A DNA stretch of 56,767 bases. Origin: Bacteroidota bacterium (GTDB lineage Bacteria > Bacteroidota > Ignavibacteria > Tepidaquicellales > Tepidaquicellaceae). The position numbers were made by a program, and so were the translations under genes. The stretch spans positions 81,916-138,682 of the forward strand of contig JAFDZR010000018.1 in the NCBI GenBank assembly GCA_018266875.1. Reading direction: 5' to 3'. Within the stretch, counting starts at the first letter, position 1. Each line of letters starts with the position of its first letter. The notes under the pieces are model-generated. The model had not been told where the DNA came from, made no database searches, and saw nothing but the letters and a program-made list of their open reading frames with translations. Below, in pieces: positions 1 to 8,587 of the stretch.

Positions 1-165
1 TTTATTATTTCTTATTTCAGAAAAGTAAAGAACAAGAATACTCGTTATCAGCAGTACATACGGAGTCATCTCTGTCATATATCCTTTCAGACCGCTGATC
101 ATGTGACCTGTGATCCCGACTGCAAAAATTATATAAATCACTGCGGCTTTAATTTTTGCATTCAT
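1..165 (-). CDS. CruF-like carotenoid hydratase, N-terminal fragment cut by the window edge
   Basis: An open frame reads off the window start. Translation from the ATG at 165 gives MNAKIKAAVIYIIFAVGITG, then HMISGLKGYMTEMTPYVLLI and a second hydrophobic stretch. This resembles the N-terminus of CruF-type carotenoid 1',2'-hydratases (DUF422 integral membrane proteins), which have a GH motif after the first helix and a P-Y-x-L-x-L-T segment. Such enzymes add water to the acyclic end of a carotenoid. The start overlaps the stop of the preceding glycosyltransferase by four bases (ATGA), so the two are probably translationally coupled. Only about 55 residues are visible. The family call rests on this short match plus the carotenoid context. 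Confidence 0.6.
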   Translation of the reverse strand, partial: MNAKIKAAVIYIIFAVGITGHMISGLKGYMTEMTPYVLLITSILVLYFSEIRNNK

Positions 166-1238
166 ATTTTCCTTCCTTTCCAGACGGATTTCCGGTTCTT
201 GGTCTGATACACAGATCTTATGCTTATCCAGAGCAGCATCAGCATCTGAACCGGGTGAAGGAGTACATTCATTATCATATTCTGTGAACTGATATGCGAA
301 ACCACCATTCTCTGCAGAATTATCATTAACGCGATCACCAGAAAGTATCCGCTGAAAAACATCAGAATAAACGGGGCGAGATTTGATATGACCATGAGTA
401 TTACATTCATAATAAAAAAGAAAGCGGGCATTCCTGAAGCAGGGAATATATTTTTTGAAAATCCCGATACGGCTTCTTTAAAATTATTATACATCCTGCA
501 TGATACAAGTCCGCTGCTCATGAGAAGCACTATGCGGTAACCTTTTTTCTTGAGGTACCTTGCGATCTCAATATCCTCTACAATCTCACTTTTTACTGCA
601 GAATGACCTCCGGAGCTTTCATAACTTTCTTTATTCCATAAAATAAACTGACCGTTCGCACCGGCAAATGATTTGAACCTGTCTGATGATACCAGTTTCA
701 CCGGAAGAAATGAAAGCAGCAGCCAGTTCATAAACGGTACTACAGCATTTTCCCCGTTCGAAACGATCAATTGCTTTGGGAATACAGATAAAAGATCACT
801 GTCGTTACTTCTAAATGCAGAGACAGCTGAAGCTACAGCATCTTTTTCCAGAATAACATCCGAATCTATAAACAAAAAATATTTTCCGGCTGCATTTTTT
901 GAAAGCATCCAGCAGGCATGATTTTTGCCGAGCCAGTTTTCAGGAAGCGCAATCCCTTTCAGCGCATGTACCCTTTTGTCATTCATTGAAATCTCAGATA
1001 CGATCTCATAAGTTCTGTCTTCCGAAGAATCATCATAAACCAGAATTTCCAGATTGCTGTAGGTCTGAGACCTGATGCTTTCCAGACAGGAGCGGATATT
1101 TTTTTCCTCATTTCTTGCCGGTATCAGTACCGAGACAGTATCCTTCGTATCAAACGGAATCTCCTTGTTTAAAAACGGAGCGCTGAACAGATTTATTACC
1201 GATACTGCAAATGAGTACACAGGAATAGCCGAGAGCAA
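162..1238 (-). CDS. Family 2 glycosyltransferase of the carotenoid cluster (CruG/CrtQ-like)
   Basis: A 358-residue membrane-associated GT-A transferase. The nucleotide-binding start is SVLIPARNEEKNI (about residues 36-48), the metal-binding DxD is in FIDSDV (about 124-129), and the acceptor-site acidic pair is in SEIVEDIEIARYL (about 217-229). Hydrophobic segments sit at the N-terminus and in the last 100 residues, so the enzyme should sit on the inner face of the cytoplasmic membrane. Family 2 enzymes of this shape glycosylate carotenoids (CruG of cyanobacteria, CrtQ of staphylococci). It lies between a lycopene cyclase and a CruF-like gene, and CruF/CruG are typical partners, so transfer of a sugar to a CruF-made hydroxyl is the likely job. 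The sugar and exact product cannot be read from the sequence. Confidence 0.8.
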   Translation of the reverse strand: MLSAIPVYSFAVSVINLFSAPFLNKEIPFDTKDTVSVLIPARNEEKNIRSCLESIRSQTYSNLEILVYDDSSEDRTYEIVSEISMNDKRVHALKGIALPENWLGKNHACWMLSKNAAGKYFLFIDSDVILEKDAVASAVSAFRSNDSDLLSVFPKQLIVSNGENAVVPFMNWLLLSFLPVKLVSSDRFKSFAGANGQFILWNKESYESSGGHSAVKSEIVEDIEIARYLKKKGYRIVLLMSSGLVSCRMYNNFKEAVSGFSKNIFPASGMPAFFFIMNVILMVISNLAPFILMFFSGYFLVIALMIILQRMVVSHISSQNMIMNVLLHPVQMLMLLWISIRSVYQTKNRKSVWKGRKI

Positions 1239-1267
1239 TATTATTAAAAGTATTTCCAGAAAAGATG

Positions 1268-1951
1268 TTAATTATTTTTAAAAAAAATCCTTTTGCCTGA
1301 GAAAGAATATGCGATCAGCCATCCGCCTGTCATGGAGAAAGAATAGAAGAAATCTTCAACCGGAATTGTTAGAAATCTTATTCCGGTTATAGCTTCAGGA
1401 TTATATTCGAGAATCGGCATTGAAGTAAGAAAATAATTTACAATAATAAAAGGAATGAATGAAACAAGAAGTGTAATGAAAAATATATTTGTAATATCAA
1501 CTGATCTTCCTTTAAGCAGAAGCAATATAAGAACTACCATAGCTGCTATCATTACATTGGAAGTATAGCTCAGGTCACTGAATAGATATGAAGCAGTCCC
1601 GAAGATCAGAATTCCGGTCATCATGAGAAGTTTGTTTACGCTGACCATTCTTTCCTTAATGTATATTCTCAGACTTTCGTAAATGAAAATTATACTGTAT
1701 GGAACGGTTATGAAAAACAGTATTTCTTCAGGCGGCAGACCGGAAATTCGTGAACCGGAAACATATGCCGGATTGAAGCTCCAGTCACCGTTCCGGACTG
1801 CGCTGATATCCCATAGAATGAACGCAGCTCCGACAGATATGACCGCGGTAAAAACATTCGGGAGCTTTTTAAAATAGTTTACTTTTTTTTCAAAGGTAAA
1901 CAGAAGCGGAACAATAATAATAAGTATATTTATGATCAGATACGCGCTCAT
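1268..1951 (-). CDS. crtYcd: Lycopene cyclase, fused CrtYc-CrtYd type
   Basis: A 227-residue polytopic membrane protein of about seven hydrophobic helices built from two similar halves. The repeated cyclase signatures are LPPEEILFFITVPYSIIF (about 73-90) and IPVEDFFYSFSMTGGWLIAY (about 196-215), the P-x-E-[ED]-x-x-F motifs of the small-subunit cyclases that actinobacteria split into CrtYc and CrtYd and that Bacteroidota and archaea carry fused. The enzyme closes one or both psi ends of lycopene into beta rings. It shares one base with the crtB stop and lies 29 bases upstream of the glycosyltransferase, so it is an operon member. Whether it is mono- or bicyclising cannot be told from sequence; a downstream hydratase acting on a psi end favours a monocyclic product. 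Confidence 0.85.
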   Translation of the reverse strand: MSAYLIINILIIIVPLLFTFEKKVNYFKKLPNVFTAVISVGAAFILWDISAVRNGDWSFNPAYVSGSRISGLPPEEILFFITVPYSIIFIYESLRIYIKERMVSVNKLLMMTGILIFGTASYLFSDLSYTSNVMIAAMVVLILLLLKGRSVDITNIFFITLLVSFIPFIIVNYFLTSMPILEYNPEAITGIRFLTIPVEDFFYSFSMTGGWLIAYSFSGKRIFFKNN

Positions 1952-2796
1952 CAGAAGAACATGGATAGTTTCAGTCTGACCGTATTTCTGAGAAGTAATA
2001 AAATTTTAGTAACATTGGAAACGCTTACCCTGTTCAGGAACAGATCTTCGACTTCCAGTTTTCTGATCTTCTTAAAAAGCATATAATAATACTGGTATGC
2101 TGACAATACTGCAATCCGCGAACTGTCGGGAAGTTGTTTAATTCCCTTTAAAGCAGCTGCAAATTCCTTCTCTATTTCTTTCTCCAGTTTCTGTTTGTTG
2201 GCGCTGTTTATGGATGCAGTGTTCTCTGCATCCGGAAGATATATCCGCTTTCTTTCTTTAAGATCATTTTTAATATCCCGTAAAAAATTGACTTTCTGAA
2301 ATGCAGAGCCAAGGGCTTTTGCCGGCTCCTTCAGCTCTTCAAACAGCTTGTCATCACCGTAACAGAATACCCTGAGGCACATTAATCCCACTACTTCGGC
2401 TGAACCGTAAACATACCTGTCATAATTTTCCCTGTCATAGCAGTTATTGTAAATATCCATTTCCATGCTTTCAAGAAAACTGTGAATGTAATGAAGAGGA
2501 ATTTCATAATTATTAACTGTCATCTGAAACGAATGCAGAACCGGATTTACAGAAATTTCATTTTCTATTGCATTAAATGTTTCCTTCTTAAGATCGTTAA
2601 GGAGAGTGATCTTGTCGCTTTCGTGAAATGTATCCACGATCTCATCTGCTATTCTTACAAAGGCATAGATCGCAGTTATCGAGTCCTGAAGTTCCCGGCT
2701 GAAAGATCTTATTGCTAGACTGAACGAAGTGCTGTAACTTCGTGTGATTATATCGCTGATCTTGAATGATGTATCGTTATAAATTTTAATGCTCAT
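1951..2796 (-). CDS. crtB: Phytoene synthase (squalene/phytoene synthase family)
   Basis: A 281-residue enzyme condensing two geranylgeranyl diphosphates into phytoene. The first aspartate-rich motif is IADEIVDTF (about residues 48-56). The second, binding the other diphosphate through Mg2+, is NFLRDIKNDLKERKRIYLP (about 170-188), with the family signature AFQKVNFLRDI before it. A YGSAEVVGLMCLRVF segment (about 130-144) also matches the family. Length is normal. The start overlaps the crtI 3' end by 11 bases, indicating tight translational coupling. Squalene synthases share the fold, but the crtI and lycopene cyclase neighbours make phytoene synthase the best reading. Confidence 0.93.
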   Translation of the reverse strand: MSIKIYNDTSFKISDIITRSYSTSFSLAIRSFSRELQDSITAIYAFVRIADEIVDTFHESDKITLLNDLKKETFNAIENEISVNPVLHSFQMTVNNYEIPLHYIHSFLESMEMDIYNNCYDRENYDRYVYGSAEVVGLMCLRVFCYGDDKLFEELKEPAKALGSAFQKVNFLRDIKNDLKERKRIYLPDAENTASINSANKQKLEKEIEKEFAAALKGIKQLPDSSRIAVLSAYQYYYMLFKKIRKLEVEDLFLNRVSVSNVTKILLLLRNTVRLKLSMFF

Positions 2797-4255
2797 CGAG
2801 TATCCTTTCGGTTGCTAATTTAGAACTTATTAAAACCATTGGTAAGCCGGTGCCCGGAACAGTCGAAGCGCCGACGTAATATAAATTTGAAAATTTTTCG
2901 TCTTTGTTTGATGGTCTGAATCCGCCGATCTGATTCATTCCGTGAGAAAGACCGAGACCGGAACCTCTGTAGAGATTGTATTCAGATTCCCATTCCTCCG
3001 GTGACATAATTTTTTTAACCATCAGATTTTCCTTAATGTTAAAATTTATCCTCGAGGAAAGATCATCTATTATCCTGTCAGCGAATTCCTCACTGTCCTT
3101 CCAGTCTTTCTTGTATCTAAGGTCCGGGACGGGACAGAGAATGAAAATATTTTCACATCCTTCCGGTGCGCATTGCTTTTCATGATAAGACGGCATATTC
3201 ACGTAATAATAAGGATTTGACGGAATCACGGATGATGTGAATATCTTATCGGCATATTTTGTAAAATCATTTCCCAGAAAATAATTATGATGATATAGAT
3301 TATCAATTTTTCCCCTGACTCCGAGATAAACAGTGAATGGAGCAAGGGACCAGTCCATTTTATCCAAAGCTGTTTCCGAATATTTTTTTCTTCTGAGGAT
3401 CTGTCCCCTGAAAGAAGCCGCGTCGGCATTTATCAGGTAAACATCTGCATTCCAGCGTTTCCCATTTTTATCTAGAAGATATTCCATGCTTCCGTTGGTG
3501 TTATGAAAATCCGATACCTCCGTATTGTAAATTATTTCAACGCCTCTTTCATTCAGGACTTTTACAATTTCTTCAACAATCCTGTACATGCCGCCTTCCA
3601 CACGCCAATAGCCGTTGTGAATAAATTCAGTATAATTCAGAAGTGAATATATTGAAGGCGTTTTAAAAGGAGTCGATCCGAGAAAAAACGCAACCAGCGA
3701 AAATATCACTTTTACGACCTGGGAATCAAACGTTTCGGATAATAAAGTCCATAACTTTTTCTTAAGATAAGGCAGATGTTTCAATGGCACACGGGATATC
3801 TTCAGGAAATAATCCGTGAGTCCGTTGAAATTACTTTTTACGACTTTGTCTTCTGTGTCATGAAAAAATTCTGAAGCTCTCTTAAGATATCTTTCGGCTT
3901 TGATCCTGAAATCCGGTTCTATGTCTTCGAATTCATGTGCAAGCTTATCAAGGTCTTTCCAGATACGATACGGCTCCTGTCTTCCTTCGAAATAGACTTC
4001 GTAAAGCGGATCCAGAACTTTCAGTTTTATCGGATTTTCTATTCCGCAGTATCTGAATAATTCATCGAATTCATATGTCATGCTCATGAATGAAGGACCG
4101 ACATCAAAAGTAAAACCGTTTTCTTTGTACTGATTGAGACGTCCGCCGGCAGAATTATTCTTTTCAAGAATTTTTACGTTATATCCTTTTGAAGAAAGTC
4201 TCAAAGCTGCAGAAAGTCCTCCTAGTCCGCTGCCTACTATTATTATATCTTTCAT
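2786..4255 (-). CDS. crtI: Phytoene desaturase, CrtI type
   Basis: A 489-residue FAD-dependent desaturase turning phytoene into lycopene (or a less desaturated intermediate). The N-terminal dinucleotide-binding motif is IIVGSGLGGLSAALRLSSKG (residues 5-24) followed by E31, and AGGRLNQY and FDVGPSFM are CrtI-typical. The C-terminal FAD signature is YYVGASTVPGTGLPMVLIS (about 460-478). Length fits CrtI (about 490-510). It follows the CarH-like regulator by one base and overlaps crtB, so it is the first enzyme gene of the operon. The number of desaturation steps cannot be inferred; CrtN, CrtD and CrtO relatives share the fold, but pairing with crtB and a lycopene cyclase fits a phytoene-to-lycopene enzyme. 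Confidence 0.92.
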   Translation of the reverse strand: MKDIIIVGSGLGGLSAALRLSSKGYNVKILEKNNSAGGRLNQYKENGFTFDVGPSFMSMTYEFDELFRYCGIENPIKLKVLDPLYEVYFEGRQEPYRIWKDLDKLAHEFEDIEPDFRIKAERYLKRASEFFHDTEDKVVKSNFNGLTDYFLKISRVPLKHLPYLKKKLWTLLSETFDSQVVKVIFSLVAFFLGSTPFKTPSIYSLLNYTEFIHNGYWRVEGGMYRIVEEIVKVLNERGVEIIYNTEVSDFHNTNGSMEYLLDKNGKRWNADVYLINADAASFRGQILRRKKYSETALDKMDWSLAPFTVYLGVRGKIDNLYHHNYFLGNDFTKYADKIFTSSVIPSNPYYYVNMPSYHEKQCAPEGCENIFILCPVPDLRYKKDWKDSEEFADRIIDDLSSRINFNIKENLMVKKIMSPEEWESEYNLYRGSGLGLSHGMNQIGGFRPSNKDEKFSNLYYVGASTVPGTGLPMVLISSKLATERILDEH

Positions 4256-4256
4256 T

Positions 4257-5117
4257 TTATTTATAGCTTTTTAAATGTTTTATCAGTGAAACAATGTCTT
4301 TAACCCTGGTTATCCTGTCCGAATCTTCTCCGGGCTCTGTAATTCCTCCGGCAAAGACCCTTATGTTCATTTCCTTAGTATAATCAATTATTTTATAAAT
4401 TTCTGTTTTTATTTTACTGCCTTCGGAATCTGATTTCAGTGACAGGCACAGAATGTCAGGTTTCGTATTTTTCAAAAGATTAATTATTGATTCCGCAGGC
4501 GTATTGGTCCCGGGAAAAACAACTTTCCATCTAAGATGTTTTAAAGCGATCTTAACGCAGTGAAGCCCGATATCGTGTCTTTCCTTTTCAAGTCCCGCGC
4601 ATACGGCTGTCAGGTTTTTTGATGTTACTGAAAAAAACCTGTCGGTAACATCGTTTTCAAATCTTATTATTGCCTTCATCAGAGTATTGGTTGCAATATG
4701 TTCATCTTCGACTCCAATAATACCTTTTGACCATAGATCACCGATATTCTGCATTGTTTTCCGTACAAGCTCATCAAATATCTCCGCCACCGGCACCTTG
4801 TTTAGGTAAAGCAGATAGAGCATCTGATATGCAGGTTCGGAATCAGCCCTGAGAAGTATTTTTCCGAATGCTGATGTTAATGCGCTGAAATTTCTGTTTG
4901 AAATGTTATCGTATATTTTATCAGTAAATACAGGAGAAAAATCAAATGGTACCAGATAATTATTCTCTTCGGATACCTTTTTCAGATCTTCCATTTTAAA
5001 TTTCCTGTGACCGCCCGGGGTTTTATGACTCTTTATTTTTCCCTTATCCGCCCAGCGCTTTATTGTTGATTCATTTACATTCAGGAATTCAGCCGCTTTT
5101 TTTGAAGATATTATCAT
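4257..5117 (-). CDS. MerR-family regulator with cobalamin-binding domain (CarH/LitR-like)
   Basis: A 286-residue regulator. Residues 1-50 form a MerR winged helix with the signature STIKRWADKGKIKSHKTPGG, followed by HRKF. Residues about 75-165 form the helical B12 cap with a W-x9-EH motif (LWSKGIIGVEDEH). The rest is a Rossmann B12-binding domain with ExHxxG (ERHDIGLH), whose His is the expected lower cobalt ligand. CarH proteins repress carotenoid genes in the dark as adenosylcobalamin-bound tetramers and release DNA on illumination. The residue after the cap Trp is Ser here, whereas in Thermus CarH, as I recall, it is the His that caps cobalt after photolysis. It heads the carotenoid operon, one base before crtI, and a 20-bp inverted repeat lies upstream, so autoregulation is likely. 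Confidence 0.88.
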   Translation of the reverse strand: MIISSKKAAEFLNVNESTIKRWADKGKIKSHKTPGGHRKFKMEDLKKVSEENNYLVPFDFSPVFTDKIYDNISNRNFSALTSAFGKILLRADSEPAYQMLYLLYLNKVPVAEIFDELVRKTMQNIGDLWSKGIIGVEDEHIATNTLMKAIIRFENDVTDRFFSVTSKNLTAVCAGLEKERHDIGLHCVKIALKHLRWKVVFPGTNTPAESIINLLKNTKPDILCLSLKSDSEGSKIKTEIYKIIDYTKEMNIRVFAGGITEPGEDSDRITRVKDIVSLIKHLKSYK

Positions 5118-5140
5118 TGTTATGATTCATTTTAATTCGA

Positions 5141-5243
5141 TGAACGTTTTGCACGTTTTTATAAACTAACTTTAACTCATAATAATTTCAATACCAATCT
5201 GCAATAAAAACTCTGATGACTTAAAAAACGGGCAAAACGTTCA
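5141..5243. promoter_or_regulatory. Candidate CarH-type operator pair: 20-bp inverted repeat around the promoter
   Basis: The arm at 5141-5160 reads TGAACGTTTTGCACGTTTTT. The reverse complement of 5224-5243 reads TGAACGTTTTGCCCGTTTTT, with one mismatch in 20. Each arm itself holds two CGTTTT half-sites nine bases apart, a direct-repeat layout often seen in operators of this regulator class. The proximal arm lies 24 bases upstream of the regulator's ATG and the two arms flank a promoter-like sequence. Binding by the encoded regulator is inferred from position and symmetry; no experimental motif is matched here. Confidence 0.7.
5176..5204 (-). promoter_or_regulatory. Candidate sigma-70-like promoter of the carotenoid operon
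   Basis: Read on the minus strand, TTGCAG (5199-5204) and TATGAG (5176-5181) are separated by 17 bases. Both lie between the two arms of the inverted repeat, about 60 bases upstream of the regulator's start codon. The match to a -35/-10 consensus is moderate and sigma factors of this lineage may prefer other motifs, so the call leans mainly on position. Confidence 0.35.
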
Positions 5244-5453
5244 TTTTTAGATGAATAATTTTACTGATTTATGTTGAATTTAAAAATGTAAATGAAAAAT
5301 TGTGTCAGTTTCTGTGAGGGTTTAAAAAAGTTCTTTGATGAGAAGGGTAAAAATTTTAACTGCAAACCTATATAAGTCAAACAGGAAATGAGTCCTTAAT
5401 GGAAAATTGTAAAACCCGTCAGAGTGTAAGTTCTTTATAGGTAAACTATCAGT
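5244..5453. other. Gene-free spacer between the carotenoid regulator and the SnoaL-like gene
   Basis: This AT-rich stretch completes the 5118-5453 intergenic region. No open frame with coding character, no tRNA and no strong terminator hairpin is visible on either strand. It may carry the 3' untranslated region of the minus-strand SnoaL-like gene. Confidence 0.5.
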
Positions 5454-5837
5454 TCACCTTTTAAGAGTATTGTGAAATGCAGTTATCAGATAATCACTGC
5501 CCTGTTTTAAGATCAACGCCGATATCAAGCTGTTGTTAATTCCTGCAAGCGGACCCGAAGGAGCGTTAAGTTCTGCTGAGACATGAGCGAGCAATACTCC
5601 ATCACTGATCTCCTTTACTCTTTCGATTTTGTAATTTACTTTGCTTCCTTTATAAATGCTGTTTAAAATAGCTTCATGTCCCTTTGATATTTCAGTTCTT
5701 GATTTATGAAGATCTCCCCTGATGTCAACGAAATCAGCATCTTCGGTAAATAAACTTCCGAAACCTTCGCCGCTTCCGTTATTCCAAGAGTCCTCAATTT
5801 TTTTGAAAATTTCTTCGGTTATTTTGTAGTTGTCCAT
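5454..5837 (-). CDS. SnoaL-like / DUF4440 family protein (SgcJ/EcaC type)
   Basis: A 127-residue single-domain protein of the NTF2-like fold. The opening IFKKIEDSWNNGSGEGFGSL followed by FTEDADFVDIRGDLHKSR matches the start of SgcJ/EcaC proteins, where a W-N-x-G-D helix is followed by F-x-x-D-A-x-F. The ending YLITAFHNT matches the family's final W-x-I-x-x-x-H-N strand. Members are small cytosolic proteins annotated as oxidoreductase- or isomerase-like, mostly of unproven function. It stands alone between the carotenoid operon and the TonB receptor, and no specific substrate can be proposed. Confidence 0.8.
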   Translation of the reverse strand: MDNYKITEEIFKKIEDSWNNGSGEGFGSLFTEDADFVDIRGDLHKSRTEISKGHEAILNSIYKGSKVNYKIERVKEISDGVLLAHVSAELNAPSGPLAGINNSLISALILKQGSDYLITAFHNTLKR

Positions 5838-5960
5838 TTTTGTTTTTCTGTAATTTTAAGAAATTGATAAATTTCTTTCAAATCAATTTTTTTTATACGA
5901 TACCGTCCTGAGCGGACAGAGAAATATCTGTCCTTTCCTTAGATTTTCCGTTCTGAAGAT

Positions 5961-8264
5961 TTAAAACTGCAGACTGATCCCGCCTACAGGGAAGAATGCC
6001 CACTGATAAATTGTTGCAAGTCTTTTTTCGTCTTCGTTCCAGTAATACGAATATATATTCTCTCTGTCAAAAACATTCTGCAGTTCTATGTAAGCCACAA
6101 GACTTGATTTGCGGAAATCAAATTTCTTGTCTACCCTTACATCCACTCTCATGTAATACGGATATCTTGCGCTGTTGAAATCATCAGTTGCATAAACAGC
6201 TCTGTTCACAAGTCTTGAGGCAACCGGGTCTATAGGTGTATAAGGTCTTCCTCCTGAATATTTGAATTTAAATCCGGCAAGCCAGCCGTTCCTGAACTGA
6301 TAACCGGCAATCAGAGTGAACTGACTTCCGGGATCGAAAGCTCCCGGCTTTTCACCTCCGGCCAGCGCTGTAAATCCTGATTTTATGTAAGAATAATTTA
6401 TTAATCCGTAAAGTCCGGTCTGTCTGAGTTTTTTCTGAATTGAAATGTCAAAACCCTTCACATCACCGTAGCCCGCGCTCACAGCTTCTCCTACTATATT
6501 GGGTCCGAAATCAGCGCCGCCGTCTATGAGAATATAAGTAGGTATGTCTTTCCAAACGGGATAATCCTTATATTTTTTATAATAGAATTCTACATCGGCT
6601 TTTATGTCACTTGAAAAATAATGCGAGATGCCTGTAATGTAATGCTCGCAGCGTATGTCATTAAGCCTGTAATTTTCCGGACTTGAGCTGAGCCAGATGT
6701 ATTCAGGCGACTGAAAGTAAATTCCCCATGCGGCATTGATTGAAGTCACAGGGGTAATTTTGTAAGTGATCCCGGCTCTCGGAGAGAAATAGGTTTTCAG
6801 ACGGAGATAATCAAAATGATCAAGCCGTATCCCGGTGTTTAGTATTAATATGTCATTCAGTAATTTATAAGTAAGATTAACATGACCGAATAATTTGAAA
6901 GTATTAATTTTACTGTCGGCATTTATAGTATCATAAGCATAACCTGCTGCGCTTGTATCCCCTCTCAGAAAGATCTGATTGTTAATGTCAGCGACCTTTC
7001 CGCCTATTCCTGTATTCATCGTCATTATGCCGGAGAGCTTATAATTGAGAGACGTTTTCAGCGTGACTTCATTGTTGTTGGCCGTATTTTTAAATTTTAC
7101 ATCCGCAGTCTGACCGTCTATCTGAACAAGATAATTATCAGTGTAGGAATCCGAGAGAACTGTTTCGAGATAACCTTTGGAAAAAAGTTTTTTATAGTTC
7201 AGACCTACTGCATATGTCTTCTGATCATCCTGAGAATTTCCGTAAGGATTGTTCTCTGCGGATTCACCGGAGAAATCAATTTTATCAAGTCCGGATAATC
7301 CGATCAGTGTCAGTTTGTCATTCTGACTGATGTCATAATTCGCTTTCAGGTTTATGTCCCAGTAATTCGGAACTGAAGTTAATCTGATTGCATCGCGCAC
7401 GAGTTCGAGATAACTTCTTCTCACGGAAAAAAGGAATGAACCTTTATCCGAGATAGGACCTTCGAATATTCCTCCGAATCCCGCAATGGAAAGATTCACA
7501 TCTCCGTAAAATGCTTTACGGCTTCCTTCGCGGAAATTTATATCAATCACTCCCGAAAGTTTATCTCCGTAGACCGAAGGAAATCCTCCCGTGAGCATAT
7601 TTGTTTCAAATATGAATTTGGAATTAATGAAACCAATTGCTCCGCTTGAGGATCCGTCAGTGCTGAAATGGTTTATATTTGGGATTTCAATTCCGTCAAT
7701 CAGAATAAGATTCTCAGAAGGCGAACCTCCTCTTACAATAATGTCATTCCGCTGATCATTACCGATAGAAATACCCGGAGCTGTCTGCAGCATCCTTGAA
7801 ATATCCTCCGTTGCGCCGGGAGCACGCCGGATCTCCTCGTAATCGAGATTGATCGAACTGAGATTTACGTCGGAGCTTTGAGTGAAAAAATTTCCCTGAA
7901 CATCTATTACCGCAGTTTTGTATCCTTTGGGAATTATTTTAATGATTACTTCAAGCGGTTTGCTTGCGTAAAGAAGCAGGTCGGATCTTACCATCGGTTC
8001 GTATCCGGCGGCAGTGATCTTTATCTGATAAGAATCGAATTTCAGATTGTCAAAATAAAATACACCGTTTGCATCAGTCTCTCTCTTATCTTTCAAAGTG
8101 AGAATTTCCACGACTGCGCCTTCAACAGGAGCTTCGGTTTCCTTATCCAGTACTGTTCCCTTTAATATTCCGTTTTCATTTCCTCTGCCGGGAATATTAT
8201 CCTGCGACACAGATACGCCGGCTGTGAAAAAAAATGTAAATAGAGTTATCAGACGGATGATCAT
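5961..8264 (-). CDS. TonB-dependent outer-membrane receptor with carboxypeptidase-like N-terminal domain
   Basis: An outer-membrane beta-barrel transporter of about 767 residues. The frame is open to 8309, but the ATG at 8264 is preferred because it starts directly at a signal peptide (MIIRLITLFTFFFTAGVSVS). Next comes a CarboxypepD_reg-like domain (GTVLDKETEAPVEGAVVEIL to about residue 125), then a plug (APGATEDISRMLQTAPGISI, then IIVRGGSPSENLILIDGI), then barrel strands to the terminal aromatic (GGISLQF). No SusD-like lipoprotein or degradative enzyme is adjacent, so the ligand is unknown. A carbohydrate SusC role is not supported; siderophore, peptide or metal uptake remain possible. Confidence 0.88.
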   Translation of the reverse strand: MIIRLITLFTFFFTAGVSVSQDNIPGRGNENGILKGTVLDKETEAPVEGAVVEILTLKDKRETDANGVFYFDNLKFDSYQIKITAAGYEPMVRSDLLLYASKPLEVIIKIIPKGYKTAVIDVQGNFFTQSSDVNLSSINLDYEEIRRAPGATEDISRMLQTAPGISIGNDQRNDIIVRGGSPSENLILIDGIEIPNINHFSTDGSSSGAIGFINSKFIFETNMLTGGFPSVYGDKLSGVIDINFREGSRKAFYGDVNLSIAGFGGIFEGPISDKGSFLFSVRRSYLELVRDAIRLTSVPNYWDINLKANYDISQNDKLTLIGLSGLDKIDFSGESAENNPYGNSQDDQKTYAVGLNYKKLFSKGYLETVLSDSYTDNYLVQIDGQTADVKFKNTANNNEVTLKTSLNYKLSGIMTMNTGIGGKVADINNQIFLRGDTSAAGYAYDTINADSKINTFKLFGHVNLTYKLLNDILILNTGIRLDHFDYLRLKTYFSPRAGITYKITPVTSINAAWGIYFQSPEYIWLSSSPENYRLNDIRCEHYITGISHYFSSDIKADVEFYYKKYKDYPVWKDIPTYILIDGGADFGPNIVGEAVSAGYGDVKGFDISIQKKLRQTGLYGLINYSYIKSGFTALAGGEKPGAFDPGSQFTLIAGYQFRNGWLAGFKFKYSGGRPYTPIDPVASRLVNRAVYATDDFNSARYPYYMRVDVRVDKKFDFRKSSLVAYIELQNVFDRENIYSYYWNEDEKRLATIYQWAFFPVGGISLQF

Positions 8265-8370
8265 CTGTTTATTTAACTTTAAAATTATAAGGCAAAATAT
8301 ATTTATCACCTGTTTAATTAAAGTTAATTATGAAGATTTTGATTTGTTACTGATTTAATAAAAGAAAGAT

Positions 8371-8505
8371 TTATCTGTTTATGATAATATTGTATTTATC
8401 TGACATATTTGTAGAAACATACAGTGTCCCTGCTGAATCAACTATTACGCCGCAGTTGCCGGTTTCTGAATTTAAAACCCCGTATCCTTTAATGAAAAAA
8501 TATTT
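8371..8505 (-). pseudogene. Remnant of a coding sequence, C-terminal end only
   Basis: A 44-codon stop-to-stop frame on the minus strand translates as KYFFIKGYGVLNSETGNCGV, IVDSAGTLYVSTNMSDKYNI and a short tail. The composition and the GxxVDSAGTLYVS pattern look like a strand of an NHL or other propeller repeat protein, but there is no start codon and no upstream continuation. It is best read as the decayed 3' end of a lost secreted propeller gene. A chance open frame cannot be excluded. Confidence 0.3.
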
Positions 8506-8587
8506 TTAATGTATACTCGCAGTAGAATATGTTTCATGACTGACTTATATCGGTGAGATTCCGGACATTGAATTGATCTTTTATATT

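Noticed and set aside
162-5117. Photosynthesis gene cluster
   Set aside because: Only carotenoid genes and the regulator are here; no bch, puf, csm or fmo genes are seen.
5961-8264. Polysaccharide utilisation locus (SusC)
   Set aside because: No SusD-like lipoprotein or glycan-degrading enzyme lies next to the TonB receptor.
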